This document shows, piece by piece, positions 1 to 8,048 of a stretch of DNA of 64,000 nt; position 1 is the first letter of the stretch, and each line of letters begins with the position of its first letter. The notes beneath the pieces were generated by a model that saw nothing but the letters and a program-made list of their open reading frames with translations, did not search any database and had not been told where the DNA came from. The stretch spans positions 558,001 to 622,000 of the forward strand of contig CAVZHI010000015.1 of NCBI GenBank assembly GCA_963775015.1, read 5' to 3'. The position numbers and the translations under genes were made by a program. The DNA comes from JAEMQF01 sp963775015 (lineage in GTDB: Bacteria; Pseudomonadota; Gammaproteobacteria; Burkholderiales; Burkholderiaceae_C).

Positions 1-163
1 CGCCACCCAGCAGCGGCAGCAGCAGGAAGCAGGCCGCGCCGGCCGCGAGCGCCACGCCCGCCACGCGGATCGGCAAAGGGTCGCGCGAGGCGGCCAGCGC
101 CCCGGCACTCAGCAGCAGCTGCGACAGCGCGAGCAGTCGCAGCGCGATGATGGCGGTGCTCAT
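1..163 (-). CDS. Partial membrane protein (N-terminus only)
   Basis: The ATG at 163 opens a frame that runs off the left edge, giving 54 residues. The peptide starts MSTAIIALRLLALSQLLLS and holds two hydrophobic stretches separated by a short charged loop (SRDPLPIR), so it looks like the start of a multi-pass membrane protein. Burkholderiales encode membrane-anchored helix-turn-helix regulators with similar starts, but the diagnostic C-terminus lies outside the window, so no function is assigned. It is divergent from the SnoaL/AHSA1 fusion gene. Confidence 0.45.
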   Translation of the reverse strand, partial: MSTAIIALRLLALSQLLLSAGALAASRDPLPIRVAGVALAAGAACFLLLPLLGG

Positions 164-434
164 CGGGCGCGAGTTTGCCACGTTCGAGCGCGCCCTCGCC
201 GCGCGTCCACGCCCGGGATCGCCGCCCCCTGCGGCGACCGCGAGCCGATCGAGAAAGTGCCGCCAGCCGACCGCGTGCTTCTTCGCTCCCACGGCGGTCA
301 GGCCGGTGTGCTCGGGCTCGAGTCGCGTGCCGCCTGGATCCAGCCTTTTCGATTCGCCGTCACATCCGGCCTCTGGTCGCAGTCTAACTGGGCACCTCAT
401 TCAGCCCCGACGGGTTGATCCACCAGGAGCCCCC
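164..434. other. Divergent intergenic region
   Basis: This 271-base spacer lies between the partial minus-strand membrane gene and the plus-strand fusion gene. It should contain promoters for both. The only signal I can defend is the ribosome-binding site CAGGAG at 424-429 in front of the ATG at 435. Confidence 0.35.
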
Positions 435-1730
435 ATGCCGACCACCGCTTTCGTCACCGTCCGCGAGTTCACGCGCATCTTCAAGAACGAACACAACGTC
501 GATGGCATCGACCACCTGTTCAGCCCCCACTTCAAGCACAACTTTCGCATGCCGCTGCCGCCGGGGCTGGCGGGCTTCAAGGACATCGGCCGCATGATGA
601 ACGCCGCGTTCCCCGACGTGCGCGTCACCGAAGAGGCGTTGTTGGAGGCGGGCGACCATGTGATCGAACGCAGTTCGGCCGTCGCTACCCACCGCGGGCC
701 CTTCATGGGGCTGGCCGGCACGGGGCGCACCGTGCGCTGGCACGAAATCCACATCTACCGGCTGCACCGCGGCCTGATCGCCGAGCATTGGGTGGAGTTG
801 AGCACGCTGGAGCTGCTGGAACAGATTCGGCCGCTGGGTCAAACCAGCCAAGCCAGCCCAGCCCACCCAACCGACCAGGCCAGCCAGCACGAAATGACGA
901 TCAATGCGCCCACAGGCCGGGTCTTCGAGCTGCTCACCACGCGCGACGGTTTGGCGCGCTGGTGGACCGACGACGTTGTGGCCGAGCCGAGGTCGGGGTT
1001 CGTCAATCGCTTCGGCTTCAACGGCGGAAGTGTCGAGATGCCCTTCCTCGTGGAGGCCAGCGAAGCGCCGACGGCACTGAAATGGACCTGCATCGAAGGC
1101 GAGCGGGTGCCGCCGGATTGGGTGGGCACGCGCATCGTGGCCTCGCTGGCTTCTACCGAGAGTGGAGCGACGCGGCTGAATTTTTCGCACGAGGGTTGGA
1201 AGGCCGGTGCACCGAGCTACGCGCTGTGCAATACAACCTGGGGCGAACTGATGCACCGGCTGCGCGACGTGGCCGAAGGGCGGCAACCTGGTCCGCATTT
1301 CCGAAGCGGCCCAGGCAGCGACGGCGCGCAACTGGTGCGTGAGCTGTATGGTCGCCTGATGGCACGCGGCGACGCCGCGGCGGGGCGCGAGCTGCTGGCC
1401 GCGGACTACGTGGACCACAACATCCCAGGCGTCGGCGCCGGAGGGCGCGAGGCCTTGATCGACGCGGTGATGGCCGTCCGCGCGTCGTTCCCTGACATTC
1501 AGCCCGTGCTGGAGGAGATGCTTTCCGACCGGGATCTGGTGGCCGTGCGCGTGGTGGCACAGGGCCACCACAGCGGAAGCGATTTCATGGGTCAACGCGC
1601 AAGCGGACGAGCGATCGAGTGGAACGAGGTGCACGTGTTCCGCCATGCCGACAAACAGATCAAGGAACATTGGGGCGTCTTCGACCTGATGGGGATCGTG
1701 GCGCAACTGCAGTCGCTCGGGCCGCCGTAG
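435..1730 (+). CDS. SnoaL-like / AHSA1 (SRPBCC) / SnoaL-like fusion protein
   Basis: The 431-residue cytosolic protein has three parts. Residues 1-130 are a SnoaL-like (NTF2 fold) domain, with features such as PGLAGFKDIGRMMNAAFPD and EHWVELSTL. Residues about 150-290 are an AHSA1/START-type domain (EMTINAPTGRVFELLTT, then LARWWTDDV). Residues about 300-431 are a second SnoaL domain (YVDHNIPGVGAGG, then SGRAIEWNEVHVFR). A short T/Q/S/P-rich linker joins the first two. The start is the ATG at 435 with CAGGAG six bases upstream; an upstream in-frame start at 147 lacks a ribosome-binding site and gives a low-complexity Arg/Pro-rich extension. Each domain type binds small hydrophobic ligands, but substrate and reaction are unknown. 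Confidence 0.75.
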   Translation: MPTTAFVTVREFTRIFKNEHNVDGIDHLFSPHFKHNFRMPLPPGLAGFKDIGRMMNAAFPDVRVTEEALLEAGDHVIERSSAVATHRGPFMGLAGTGRTVRWHEIHIYRLHRGLIAEHWVELSTLELLEQIRPLGQTSQASPAHPTDQASQHEMTINAPTGRVFELLTTRDGLARWWTDDVVAEPRSGFVNRFGFNGGSVEMPFLVEASEAPTALKWTCIEGERVPPDWVGTRIVASLASTESGATRLNFSHEGWKAGAPSYALCNTTWGELMHRLRDVAEGRQPGPHFRSGPGSDGAQLVRELYGRLMARGDAAAGRELLAADYVDHNIPGVGAGGREALIDAVMAVRASFPDIQPVLEEMLSDRDLVAVRVVAQGHHSGSDFMGQRASGRAIEWNEVHVFRHADKQIKEHWGVFDLMGIVAQLQSLGPP

Positions 1731-2046
1731 TCGCCAGCTCGCGCCAAGTGGCGCCGCCCGCTCGCCAAGCTCTCGTCGCTGAAGGTCGGCTTCACGGCGT
1801 CGAATCATGCGAACTCTAGGACCGCAGTGCGTCGATTTCGGGTCCACGCGAGGTGCCGGCGGATGCCCGGTTACCGCCACGCAGCGGCTGGTCACCAAGT
1901 ACGATGAATCAGCGAGTTCTGCGTGTGGCGTCGACGGGGGCTGGGTCGGCAAAGGCATCGCAGTCTCGGGTCCATAGCTCCAGGCGCGCCAGTTGCTCTT
2001 GCGCGCACTGACCGATCGGAAAGTACACAAGCAGTGGCTTGCTCTT
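1731..2046. other. Intergenic, no gene recognised
   Basis: About 316 bases separate the fusion gene from mqsRA. No coding frame with plausible composition and start was found. The right end carries the mqsRA promoter region immediately before the palindromic operator. Confidence 0.4.
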
Positions 2047-2065
2047 GCTAACCTACTAGGTTAGC
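2047..2065. promoter_or_regulatory. MqsA operator palindrome
   Basis: GCTAACCTACTAGGTTAGC is a perfect 19-base palindrome centred on one base. It contains AACCT-N3-AGGTT, the palindrome type that MqsA is known to bind upstream of mqsRA in E. coli. It ends ten bases before the mqsR start, so binding would autorepress the toxin-antitoxin operon. Confidence 0.8.
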
Positions 2066-2075
2066 ATTGCTTCCT

Positions 2076-2372
2076 GTGGAAAAAGCCACTCCCCACTGCA
2101 AACTCAGCGTTGTGAAGGCCCTGGTTGGCGCCGGTCACGTACGAACAACACGCAGCGCTCGTGAGGGCGCAGTCGCTTTGGGCCTGGACTTCGACGGCAT
2201 GCTCGCCGTCGTGATGGCGCTGACCTCGGCCGACTTCCACAAGAGCATGACCACGCACGCCGATCACCGCGTGTGGCAGGACGTGTACCGGCCGATGACA
2301 CCGGCTGGCGAGGTCTATCTGAAGCTGACGGTGATCGATGACGTACTCATCGTGTCGTTCAAGGAGCTGTGA
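2076..2372 (+). CDS. mqsR: MqsR toxin, mRNA interferase of type II toxin-antitoxin system
   Basis: The 98-residue protein has the length of E. coli MqsR and its characteristic sequence: EKATPHCKLSVVKAL, GHVRTTRSA, LGLDFDGM, DFHKSMTTHADHRVWQDVY and LKLTVIDDVLIVSFKEL. MqsR is a RelE-fold ribosome-independent RNase that cuts mRNA, in E. coli at GCU. I chose the GTG at 2076 because it places GluLys at residues 2-3 as in the E. coli protein; a TTG at 2067 would add three residues. The gene order is toxin first and antitoxin second, as is usual for this family and unlike most type II pairs. Confidence 0.93.
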   Translation: MEKATPHCKLSVVKALVGAGHVRTTRSAREGAVALGLDFDGMLAVVMALTSADFHKSMTTHADHRVWQDVYRPMTPAGEVYLKLTVIDDVLIVSFKEL

Positions 2373-2374
2373 CC

Positions 2375-2776
2375 ATGAAATGCCCGAGCTGCGGAGCAGC
2401 CAAGCTGGTGCATGACACCCGCGACGTGCCCTACACGTACAAAGGCGAGTCGACGATCCTTCCCCAGGTGACGGGCGACTTTTGTCCGGCCTGCGACGAG
2501 TCCATCCTCGACGCATCGGAGTCGCGCCGCACCATGGATCTGATGTCGGCATTCAGCAAGGAGGTCAATGCCTCGTTTGTCGATCCGGACTTCATTGCCA
2601 GTGTGCGCAAGAAGCTCGACCTTGACCAACGCGAAGCTGGCGAGATCTTCGGTGGCGGCGTCAACGCGTTCTCCAGGTACGAGAACGGAAAGACCAAGCC
2701 ACCGGTGGCGCTGGTCAAGCTGCTGAAGGTGCTGGATCGCCACCCGGAACTGCTGGGCGAGGTGAGGGCGGCATGA
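2375..2776 (+). CDS. mqsA: MqsA antitoxin and autorepressor
   Basis: The 133-residue protein begins at the ATG at 2375, two bases past the mqsR stop; an upstream GTG at 2369 overlaps that stop but is less likely. The N-terminal zinc domain has the paired cysteines MKCPSCG and DFCPACDES. The C-terminal XRE-type helix-turn-helix contains LDLDQREAGEIFGGGVNAF, SRYENGKTKPP and VLDRHPELL, closely following E. coli MqsA. In the known system the N-domain binds MqsR and the C-domain dimer binds AACCT-N-AGGTT palindromes such as the one at 2047-2065. The pair appears intact and so potentially active. Confidence 0.93.
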   Translation: MKCPSCGAAKLVHDTRDVPYTYKGESTILPQVTGDFCPACDESILDASESRRTMDLMSAFSKEVNASFVDPDFIASVRKKLDLDQREAGEIFGGGVNAFSRYENGKTKPPVALVKLLKVLDRHPELLGEVRAA

Positions 2777-3169
2777 CCAACCCCAGCGCAGGCCACCAAA
2801 CGCGACCGTGGATGGCGTCCGTGATGGTCTTCGAAAGTCGGAGAGCGCAGGCTGCGCTCTGGGTAGGCTGTTCCCGATCGGCCGAGATTCGAGCGATTTC
2901 GGTCTGACGGTAAAGTTGACGGTAAAGATGCAGGGTCTAGTTGTTTAACTCAATGACGACAACGGGTTACCGGCGCAGGAAATGTTTGAGTGGGTAAGGG
3001 GGGGGTTTGAAGAATTTGGGACTATCGGGGACTGTCGGAAACAGCGCTCGGAGGCGCTTGCCCCTGCGACCGGATGTCGGCTGACTGTGCCTGAGCTGCC
3101 AAGCGAGCGGCTGATTCGTGGATCGGCAGGCGTCGTGGTCGGGCTCTCGTGACCCAACCACAGGGCGAC
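2777..3169. other. Intergenic, short direct repeat, no gene recognised
   Basis: About 390 bases hold no convincing gene. TGACGGTAAAG occurs twice, at 2905-2915 and 2917-2927, spaced 12 bases apart. This could be a small protein-binding repeat or the scar of a mobile-element junction. A G-run lies near 2999-3006. The region has the look of decayed DNA between mqsA and the antitoxin remnant. Confidence 0.35.
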
Positions 3170-3372
3170 TCGTCGAGGCATTCGGGAGCCGCCGAGAGCA
3201 TGCGATGCAGGCTCTTGCTCGGCTTGGCGGTCAGTGTGCAAGTTGCTCGAAACCGATGGTCGCATTGATCAGGTCGCGCAGGATCAGCCGTGCTGTCTCG
3301 GGCTCCCCGTTGACGAACAGCTTGGCTACTTCGTCCAGCAGAGCTTGAGCGAACGCCGGATCGCGCTCGAAC
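3170..3372 (-). pseudogene. Frameshifted remnant of an addiction-module antidote-type DNA-binding protein
   Basis: Reading the minus strand from 3372, one frame gives ERDPAFAQALLDEVAKLF, then NGEPETARLILRDLINATIG and FEQLA. After a break near 3230 a second frame continues with KPSKSLHRMLS. Both pieces match successive segments of a common family of small helix-turn-helix antidote-like regulators. Between them the frame shifts and a stop appears, and the expected C-terminus (a GNP-type motif and last helix) is missing. The sequence upstream of 3372 does not resemble the family N-terminus. It is probably a non-functional relic, possibly linked to the neighbouring toxin-antitoxin locus. Confidence 0.55.
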
Positions 3373-3614
3373 CGTCTGCGCGATGGCAGGAGCTTCTGGA
3401 CGCGCGCAATGACAACGCTGACCGTCGTGCCTTCGCCGACGTAGGAGCGCAGTTCGACATGGCCATCCAGCTTGTCGACGAGCGACTTCACGTTGAACAG
3501 GCAGGGGCCGAAACCGTTCTGGGCGCCGCCGTGCTGCGGTCGCGTCTGCTTTTTCCGCGGATCAAACGGCGGCGGCAAGACGACGAGGAACTCGCCGACC
3601 GTGAAACCGCCAAT

Positions 3615-3670
3615 GGTACTTTCCAGGGAAAATAAAACACTTGACAAACCGCGCGGCCGCCGGGCAGACT
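3615..3670 (+). promoter_or_regulatory. Promoter of tubulin-like copy 1 with TTTCC-AG-GGAAA box
   Basis: GGTACTTTCCAGGGAAAATA (3615-3634) contains the inverted repeat TTTCC-N2-GGAAA. It is followed by a consensus -35 TTGACA at 3641-3646 and, 17 bases later, a weak -10 GCAGAC at 3664-3669. The same box-plus-TTGACA arrangement precedes the operons starting near 20.0 and 20.8 kb. No leader terminator follows here. Confidence 0.6.
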
Positions 3671-3740
3671 CGCTGCGTGCACCGCTGGGCCCCCCTTTAG
3701 CCCCCTTCGACCAACCACATCCCTACGACAGGAGACCGAC

Positions 3741-5081
3741 ATGAGCGTTTTGGGCAAGTCATCGAAACCGCATTGCATCCACGCCGTCGGGGTCGGGCGA
3801 ACGGGCGCCGCCTATATCGAGGCCCTGCTGCGCACCGGGGAAGTCGAGGACATGCTGGCAACGTCGGGCGCGACATTTGCCGCTCTGCTGATCGACATCG
3901 GCGACGACCACATCCAGATTCCCAACGATTACGCCCGCTCGCTCAAGGCGCGTCTGAAGACGCGAGGCATTGCGAGCGATCGCTTTCAATACGAATCGAT
4001 CGCGCTGTCCGTTCCCGACAAGGGCAGCTTCGCTCGCGATCTCGACCTCGCGCGCGAGCAAGTGAAAGAGACCGGGCGCGATCCGTGGGGCGGTCTGCCC
4101 AAGGACATTACCTTGCCGCAGGCCGGGCAGCATATTCCGCGTTCGATCGCCAAGGCCATCTATTCGATGAACTATTACCTGGGGGCACGCAAGCTCGACG
4201 CGGCACTGCAGCGTTTCGCCGCGCATGTGAAGAAGGCCGAGCACCCTTCCACCGTGCTTGTGGCCTTCGGCCTGGCGGGTGGCACCGGCAGCGGCATTGC
4301 CCTGGATCTCGCGCGCCATTTGTCGATCGGCAAATTCCGGCGCGAAGCGCAGGTCGTCGGCGTGGGGCAGCTCAGCCACAGCGGCGACGCCGAGTATTAC
4401 AACAACCTGACCCAGTACGCGGCGATCGAAGACGTCGACCAGACGCTGCGCTCGGGAGCGACGAATCCCTTCACCGGCGGCTTCTTCGTAGTTGCGTCGG
4501 AGCAGAGCTGGCAGCGCCTGACCGCCTACACGACGACGGGCGTGAAGGAAGTTCGCCAGAACTTCAAGCAGATGGTGACCAACCGCTTCGTTGCCGACTC
4601 GTTCATGCGCTTCGCCACGAGCGACGGCTGCGAACACTTGATTCGAGCCACCGGGCGCAGCGGCGGCAAGTGCACGCTGTTCGACGTGGCGAAGCTGTCG
4701 CACCCCGGTGTGCAGGTGCTGCCGGGCGAAGCCGGTTCGAAGTGGGACGCCGTGCTGCAACAGTGGATCGGCTTCACGCCCAAGTACAGCGGCCTGAAGG
4801 ACGGATTCAAGACCGACTATGCCGAAGTTCACGTACACGCCGCCAGGGACATGCAGGTCAACCTGATCGACGCCGCGTTCAGGGACGTGGTTGCCGCGAA
4901 CTATCTCAAGGGCGGACCGGCCGCTTGTCACTCCTACCGCAACGAATTCTTCGACGAGCTCACGGCCTACGGGAACGTCATCCTGCCCGGTGCTGCGAAG
5001 GAAGACTTGGCGGCCTACCAGGAGGGCAAGGCAAGTTACGACAAGCTCGATGCGGGCCGCAAGGCGCTCGAGCTGGCCTGA
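3741..5081 (+). CDS. Tubulin/FtsZ-like GTPase, copy 1 (C-terminally short)
   Basis: The protein is 446 residues. An N-terminal nucleotide-binding loop (HAVGVGRTG, residues 14-22) and the tubulin signature AGGTGSG (179-185, followed by IALDLARHL) place it in the tubulin/FtsZ superfamily. It is closest to the tubulin-like protein encoded at 16133-17821; they share long blocks including SWQRLTAYTTTG, EVRQNFKQMVTNRFVADSF and HPGVQVLPGEAGSKWDAV. It stops about 85 residues before the end of that paralogue, so it lacks the C-terminal segment with RFEGMAGE. The start has a good ribosome-binding site (ACAGGAGACC). It stands alone, facing two small minus-strand genes, with no MoxR or VWA partner beside it. 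GTP binding is likely; polymerisation and role are unknown. Confidence 0.85.
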   Translation: MSVLGKSSKPHCIHAVGVGRTGAAYIEALLRTGEVEDMLATSGATFAALLIDIGDDHIQIPNDYARSLKARLKTRGIASDRFQYESIALSVPDKGSFARDLDLAREQVKETGRDPWGGLPKDITLPQAGQHIPRSIAKAIYSMNYYLGARKLDAALQRFAAHVKKAEHPSTVLVAFGLAGGTGSGIALDLARHLSIGKFRREAQVVGVGQLSHSGDAEYYNNLTQYAAIEDVDQTLRSGATNPFTGGFFVVASEQSWQRLTAYTTTGVKEVRQNFKQMVTNRFVADSFMRFATSDGCEHLIRATGRSGGKCTLFDVAKLSHPGVQVLPGEAGSKWDAVLQQWIGFTPKYSGLKDGFKTDYAEVHVHAARDMQVNLIDAAFRDVVAANYLKGGPAACHSYRNEFFDELTAYGNVILPGAAKEDLAAYQEGKASYDKLDAGRKALELA

Positions 5082-5441
5082 CTACTTCTTGATGCCATGG
5101 GCGGCTTCGACGAGCCGCCCGAATGCCACCGCGATGCCGGCGCACAAGTCGGCCGGCACGTGCTGAGCCTCGGCGACGCTGCGCATCAGTTCGATCAGTT
5201 GTCGATCCGCCAGCGCCTTGCGCATGGACTTGCCGATCGCCTGCTCAGTCAACACCTCGGCCGCGGCTTGCGACTGCCCAAGGGCTTCGTAGATGTGGGC
5301 CACGAGTTCTTCGGTGTCGGGCATCATCAATTCGTCGCGAATCGAGATGAAGCAATCGGCGACGTGTTTTCGATTCGGCTCGTTGCCCTTCTGTATCGCG
5401 TCGAGAATCCAGTACAGATTGATCAGAACGTCCTTTGTCAT
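5082..5441 (-). CDS. Conserved-looking small protein of unknown function
   Basis: The protein is 119 residues from the ATG at 5441 (MTKDVLINLYWILDAIQKG), preceded by GAGGG. It is mostly helical and hydrophilic, with no signal peptide, membrane helix or recognised motif. Its stop touches the stop of tubulin-like copy 1 on the opposite strand (5081/5082), so the two genes converge without a spacer. It lies 79 bases downstream of the other small gene at 5521-5778 and is probably cotranscribed with it. I do not recognise the family. Confidence 0.55.
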   Translation of the reverse strand: MTKDVLINLYWILDAIQKGNEPNRKHVADCFISIRDELMMPDTEELVAHIYEALGQSQAAAEVLTEQAIGKSMRKALADRQLIELMRSVAEAQHVPADLCAGIAVAFGRLVEAAHGIKK

Positions 5442-5520
5442 CGCAGCCCTCGCTGCCGTGAGGGCGACACGATCGACGTGCGCGCGCAATTCCCCCGGAG
5501 GGCGATTCGCGAGGACGCCG

Positions 5521-5778
5521 CTAAGCGTGTTTGTTGCGAGCCAAGCGTCGCACCGATGGAATTGCCACGGCGACGGGGGCCGTGCTTGCCGCAGGGGTCA
5601 CCACTCGCTTGGCCTGGGCAATGACCGCGTCGGCCAGTGGAATCGCGCAAAAGCGCGCCACGATGTCCAGCGCCACGACCAGTCCGCCGTGCTCGGGCTT
5701 GCCGCGAAAAGTCGACTCCTGCTGCTGCAGTGCAACCAGGATCATCTGGGCCGTGGCGAGTTCGATGCGATTGCTCAT
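5521..5778 (-). CDS. Small protein of unknown function
   Basis: The protein is 85 residues, starting MSNRIELATAQMILVALQQQ, with GGGAGC upstream of the ATG. The first 60 residues look like a compact helical domain; the tail is Ala/Val/Pro-rich and ends RRLARNKHA. There is no recognisable family, signal peptide or clear membrane span, though residues 33-65 are fairly hydrophobic. It precedes the 119-residue gene and follows the remnant of the YyaL-like gene. Coding status rests on the ribosome-binding site and amino-acid composition only. Confidence 0.45.
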   Translation of the reverse strand: MSNRIELATAQMILVALQQQESTFRGKPEHGGLVVALDIVARFCAIPLADAVIAQAKRVVTPAASTAPVAVAIPSVRRLARNKHA

Positions 5779-5944
5779 CTTGCTGCTCCCGCGGCCACTG
5801 GGTCCCCCGCGAGGATCCCGTTATCCGATGTTCCGAACAGCACGAGGCCGGCAGTCGTGTTGCGACCACTCGATCCTGCGCGCCCGAGCGCCTGGGCAAT
5901 CGACGGACAAGCGAGGGTTTTAGGGCGTAGTTCACAGTCATGGC
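5779..5944. other. Short spacer, no start-bearing gene
   Basis: The spacer lies between the 85-residue gene and the end of the YyaL-like pseudogene. A stop-free minus-strand stretch (TLACPSIAQALGRAGSSG and onward) looks protein-like and ends by overlapping the ATG at 5778. It has no credible start codon and I cannot name it. Confidence 0.25.
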
Positions 5945-8025
5945 TCAGTCCGTCACGCCCGCTTCGAGCTGGGCTGTCCATTCGGCGACGCTGCGCGCCG
6001 GCAGTCTGCAACTGCCGAACCGGCACCGGTAGGCCTGGCCGGGGCTGCGGCCCTCGAGGATGGGCAGCGCACCCGGGGCAGCGTGCACCAGCGTGGCCAG
6101 CGGCAGATGACGGTCGCGGGCCGCGGCCCAGAGTTCGTCGCCGCCTGGGCCGGCCGGCACCGCCAGGTCGCAACCGTGCTGCGCCAGCAGTTCAACGTGC
6201 AGCAGCGCAGGCACGGCCAAGGGAGCATCGGCGCGCAGGCTCGCGCAGCGCTCGAGCGCGTCCAGCGCGATGTCGCGCCAGTGCGCACGGTCGAACACCC
6301 CGCTCAGGCGCAGCAGCAACTCGCACGCGGCCGCGGTGGCAGAAGGCGTGGCGCCGTCTTGCGGATCGCGTGGGCGCGAGGGCAACTCGCTCGCGTCGGC
6401 GTCGAACAGGCCCTGTCCGTTCACGTAAAAGCGCTCGACCATGGCGGTGCACAGTTGGCCTGCGGCGAACAGCCACTGCGGCTCGCCGCTGGCCGCGTGC
6501 AGTTCGACCCAGCCCAGCCCGACCTGCGCGCAGTCGGCGAGATAGCCCTCGCTGCGCAATCTGCCGTCGCGCCAGGCGTGGTGCACGCGACCGTTGCGCA
6601 CCAGCGTGTCAGGAGGAAGCGGGCGAGCGCGCGCGCGGCGTCGATCAAATCCGCGACGGTGCAACAGCCGGCCGGCTTCGGCCAAGGCGCGCAGCGTCAT
6701 GCCGTTCCAGTCGGCGAGCACCTTGTCGTCGGTGCGGGCCAGACTGTGCCGCACGGGCTGCGTAGAGCCGTTCGCGCACGATCTGCTCCCAGGCGGCGAA
6801 GCGCTGCGCACTCAGGCCCAGTTCGTCGCACACCCCTGTGGCATTGCGACGTTCGAGCACGTTCATGCCCGTTTCCCAGTTGCCGGCCTCGGTAACGCCG
6901 TACAGGCGTGCCGCGGCCGACGCGTCGGTGCCGAGTACCTCGCGAAACTGCTGCGCCGTCCAGACGTAGAATGGCCTTCGACGCTTTCGGCGTCGGCGTC
7001 CTGCGCGGAGCTGTAGCGCGGCAGGTGCCGCTGCTGGATGCATTTCGCGCATCAGGTAGGCCAGCGTGTCTTCGGCGACGAAACGCAGCCGCGGGTGGCC
7101 GGTGAGTCGGTACGCCCCGCGTAGATGCGCACGAGCTGGGCGTTGTCGTACAGCATCTTCTCGAAATGCGGCACATGCCAGCGCGCGTCGGTGCGTAGCG
7201 TGCGAAGCCGCCGCCGACGTGGTCGTAGATGCCGCCGGCGGCCATGCTCAGCAGCGTGGTCTCGAGCATCGCGCGCGCCGTCGCGTCTCCGTTCGTGGCC
7301 ACGGCGAGCAGGTACTGCAACAACGGCGCGTGCGGGAACTTCGGCGCGGTTCCGAACCCGCCATGGACAGGATCGAAGCGCGCGGCGATCTGCGCCATGG
7401 CAGCAGGGTGCGCGCCGGGGTCGCCTGCGCGCGGCACGGCTGCGGCGCCGCCGCGCATGCGATCGAGCAGGGCTCGTGCCTGGAGTTCCACGTGCTCGCG
7501 GCGCTCGACCCAGGCGCTGCGTACCGCCGCCAGCACCTCGGCGAAACCGGGCAGCCCGGCACGCGCCCGCGGCGGGAAATAAGTGCCACCGAAAAACGGC
7601 TCGAGCTGTGGCGTGAGGAACAGGTTCATCGGCCAGCCGCCGCGCCCGGTGAGCGTCTGCAGCGCCTCATGTAGACGCTGTCGACGTCAGGCAACTCCTC
7701 GCGATCGACCTTGATCGGCGACGAAGCCGTCGCGCGAGACGGCGGGCGATCGCCGTCGTCCTCGAAGCTCTCGCGCTCCATCACATGGCACCAGTGGCAG
7801 GTCGAGTAGCCGACCGACAGGAAGATCGGCTTGTCTTCACTGCGCGCCTTGACGAAGGCTTCCTCGCCCCAGGGATACCAGTCGACCGGGTTGTGCTGCG
7901 TGCTGCAGCAGGTAGGGGCTGGTCTCGTGCGGCGAGGCGGTTGACGGGGCGAGTCGCTGGACACGAGTTCGCGCGGCAAAGGGGCGTGCGGGCCGACGCC
8001 GGCGTGCGGGCTGCCCATGCCGCAA
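5945..8025 (-). pseudogene. YyaL-like thioredoxin-domain / six-hairpin glycosidase-fold protein, multiply frameshifted
   Basis: Segments in different minus-strand frames follow the order of one family (DUF255/thioredoxin-7 plus an N-acylglucosamine-2-epimerase-like domain). They read SPYLLQH (near 7900), then NPVDWYPWGEEAFVKARSED and GYSTCHWCHVMERESFED (7740-7880), IKVDREELPDVDSVYM, then MNLFLTPQLEPFFGGTYFPP (from 7629), FDPVHGGFGTAPKFPHAPLL, WNGMTLRALAEAGRLL (about 6700) and the C-terminal domain ending at 5945. At least five frame changes are needed to join them. The CHWC thioredoxin-like motif survives. So many breaks suggest a decayed gene, unless the sequence itself is error-prone here. 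Confidence 0.75.
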
Positions 8026-8048
8026 CGAAGCGCCGGGCCCGAAGAGCG

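Noticed and set aside
384..2030. Long minus-strand open frame opposite the SnoaL/AHSA1 fusion
   Set aside because: Its translation is rich in His/Arg/Gln with no domain, and it mirrors the GC-rich third-position pattern of the plus-strand gene; it is a shadow frame.
2905..2927. Integrase attachment site from the TGACGGTAAAG direct repeat
   Set aside because: Only two short copies and no integrase gene in the window.
3373..3647. Histidine-kinase-like end (NVKSLVDKLDGHVELRSY) upstream of the antitoxin remnant
   Set aside because: Only a short resemblance, no kinase motifs around it, and its TTG start lies inside the tubulin-like promoter; too weak to call.
5775..5941. Protein-like minus-strand stretch ending at the start of the 85-residue gene
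   Set aside because: No credible start codon and no family match; listed only as part of the spacer.
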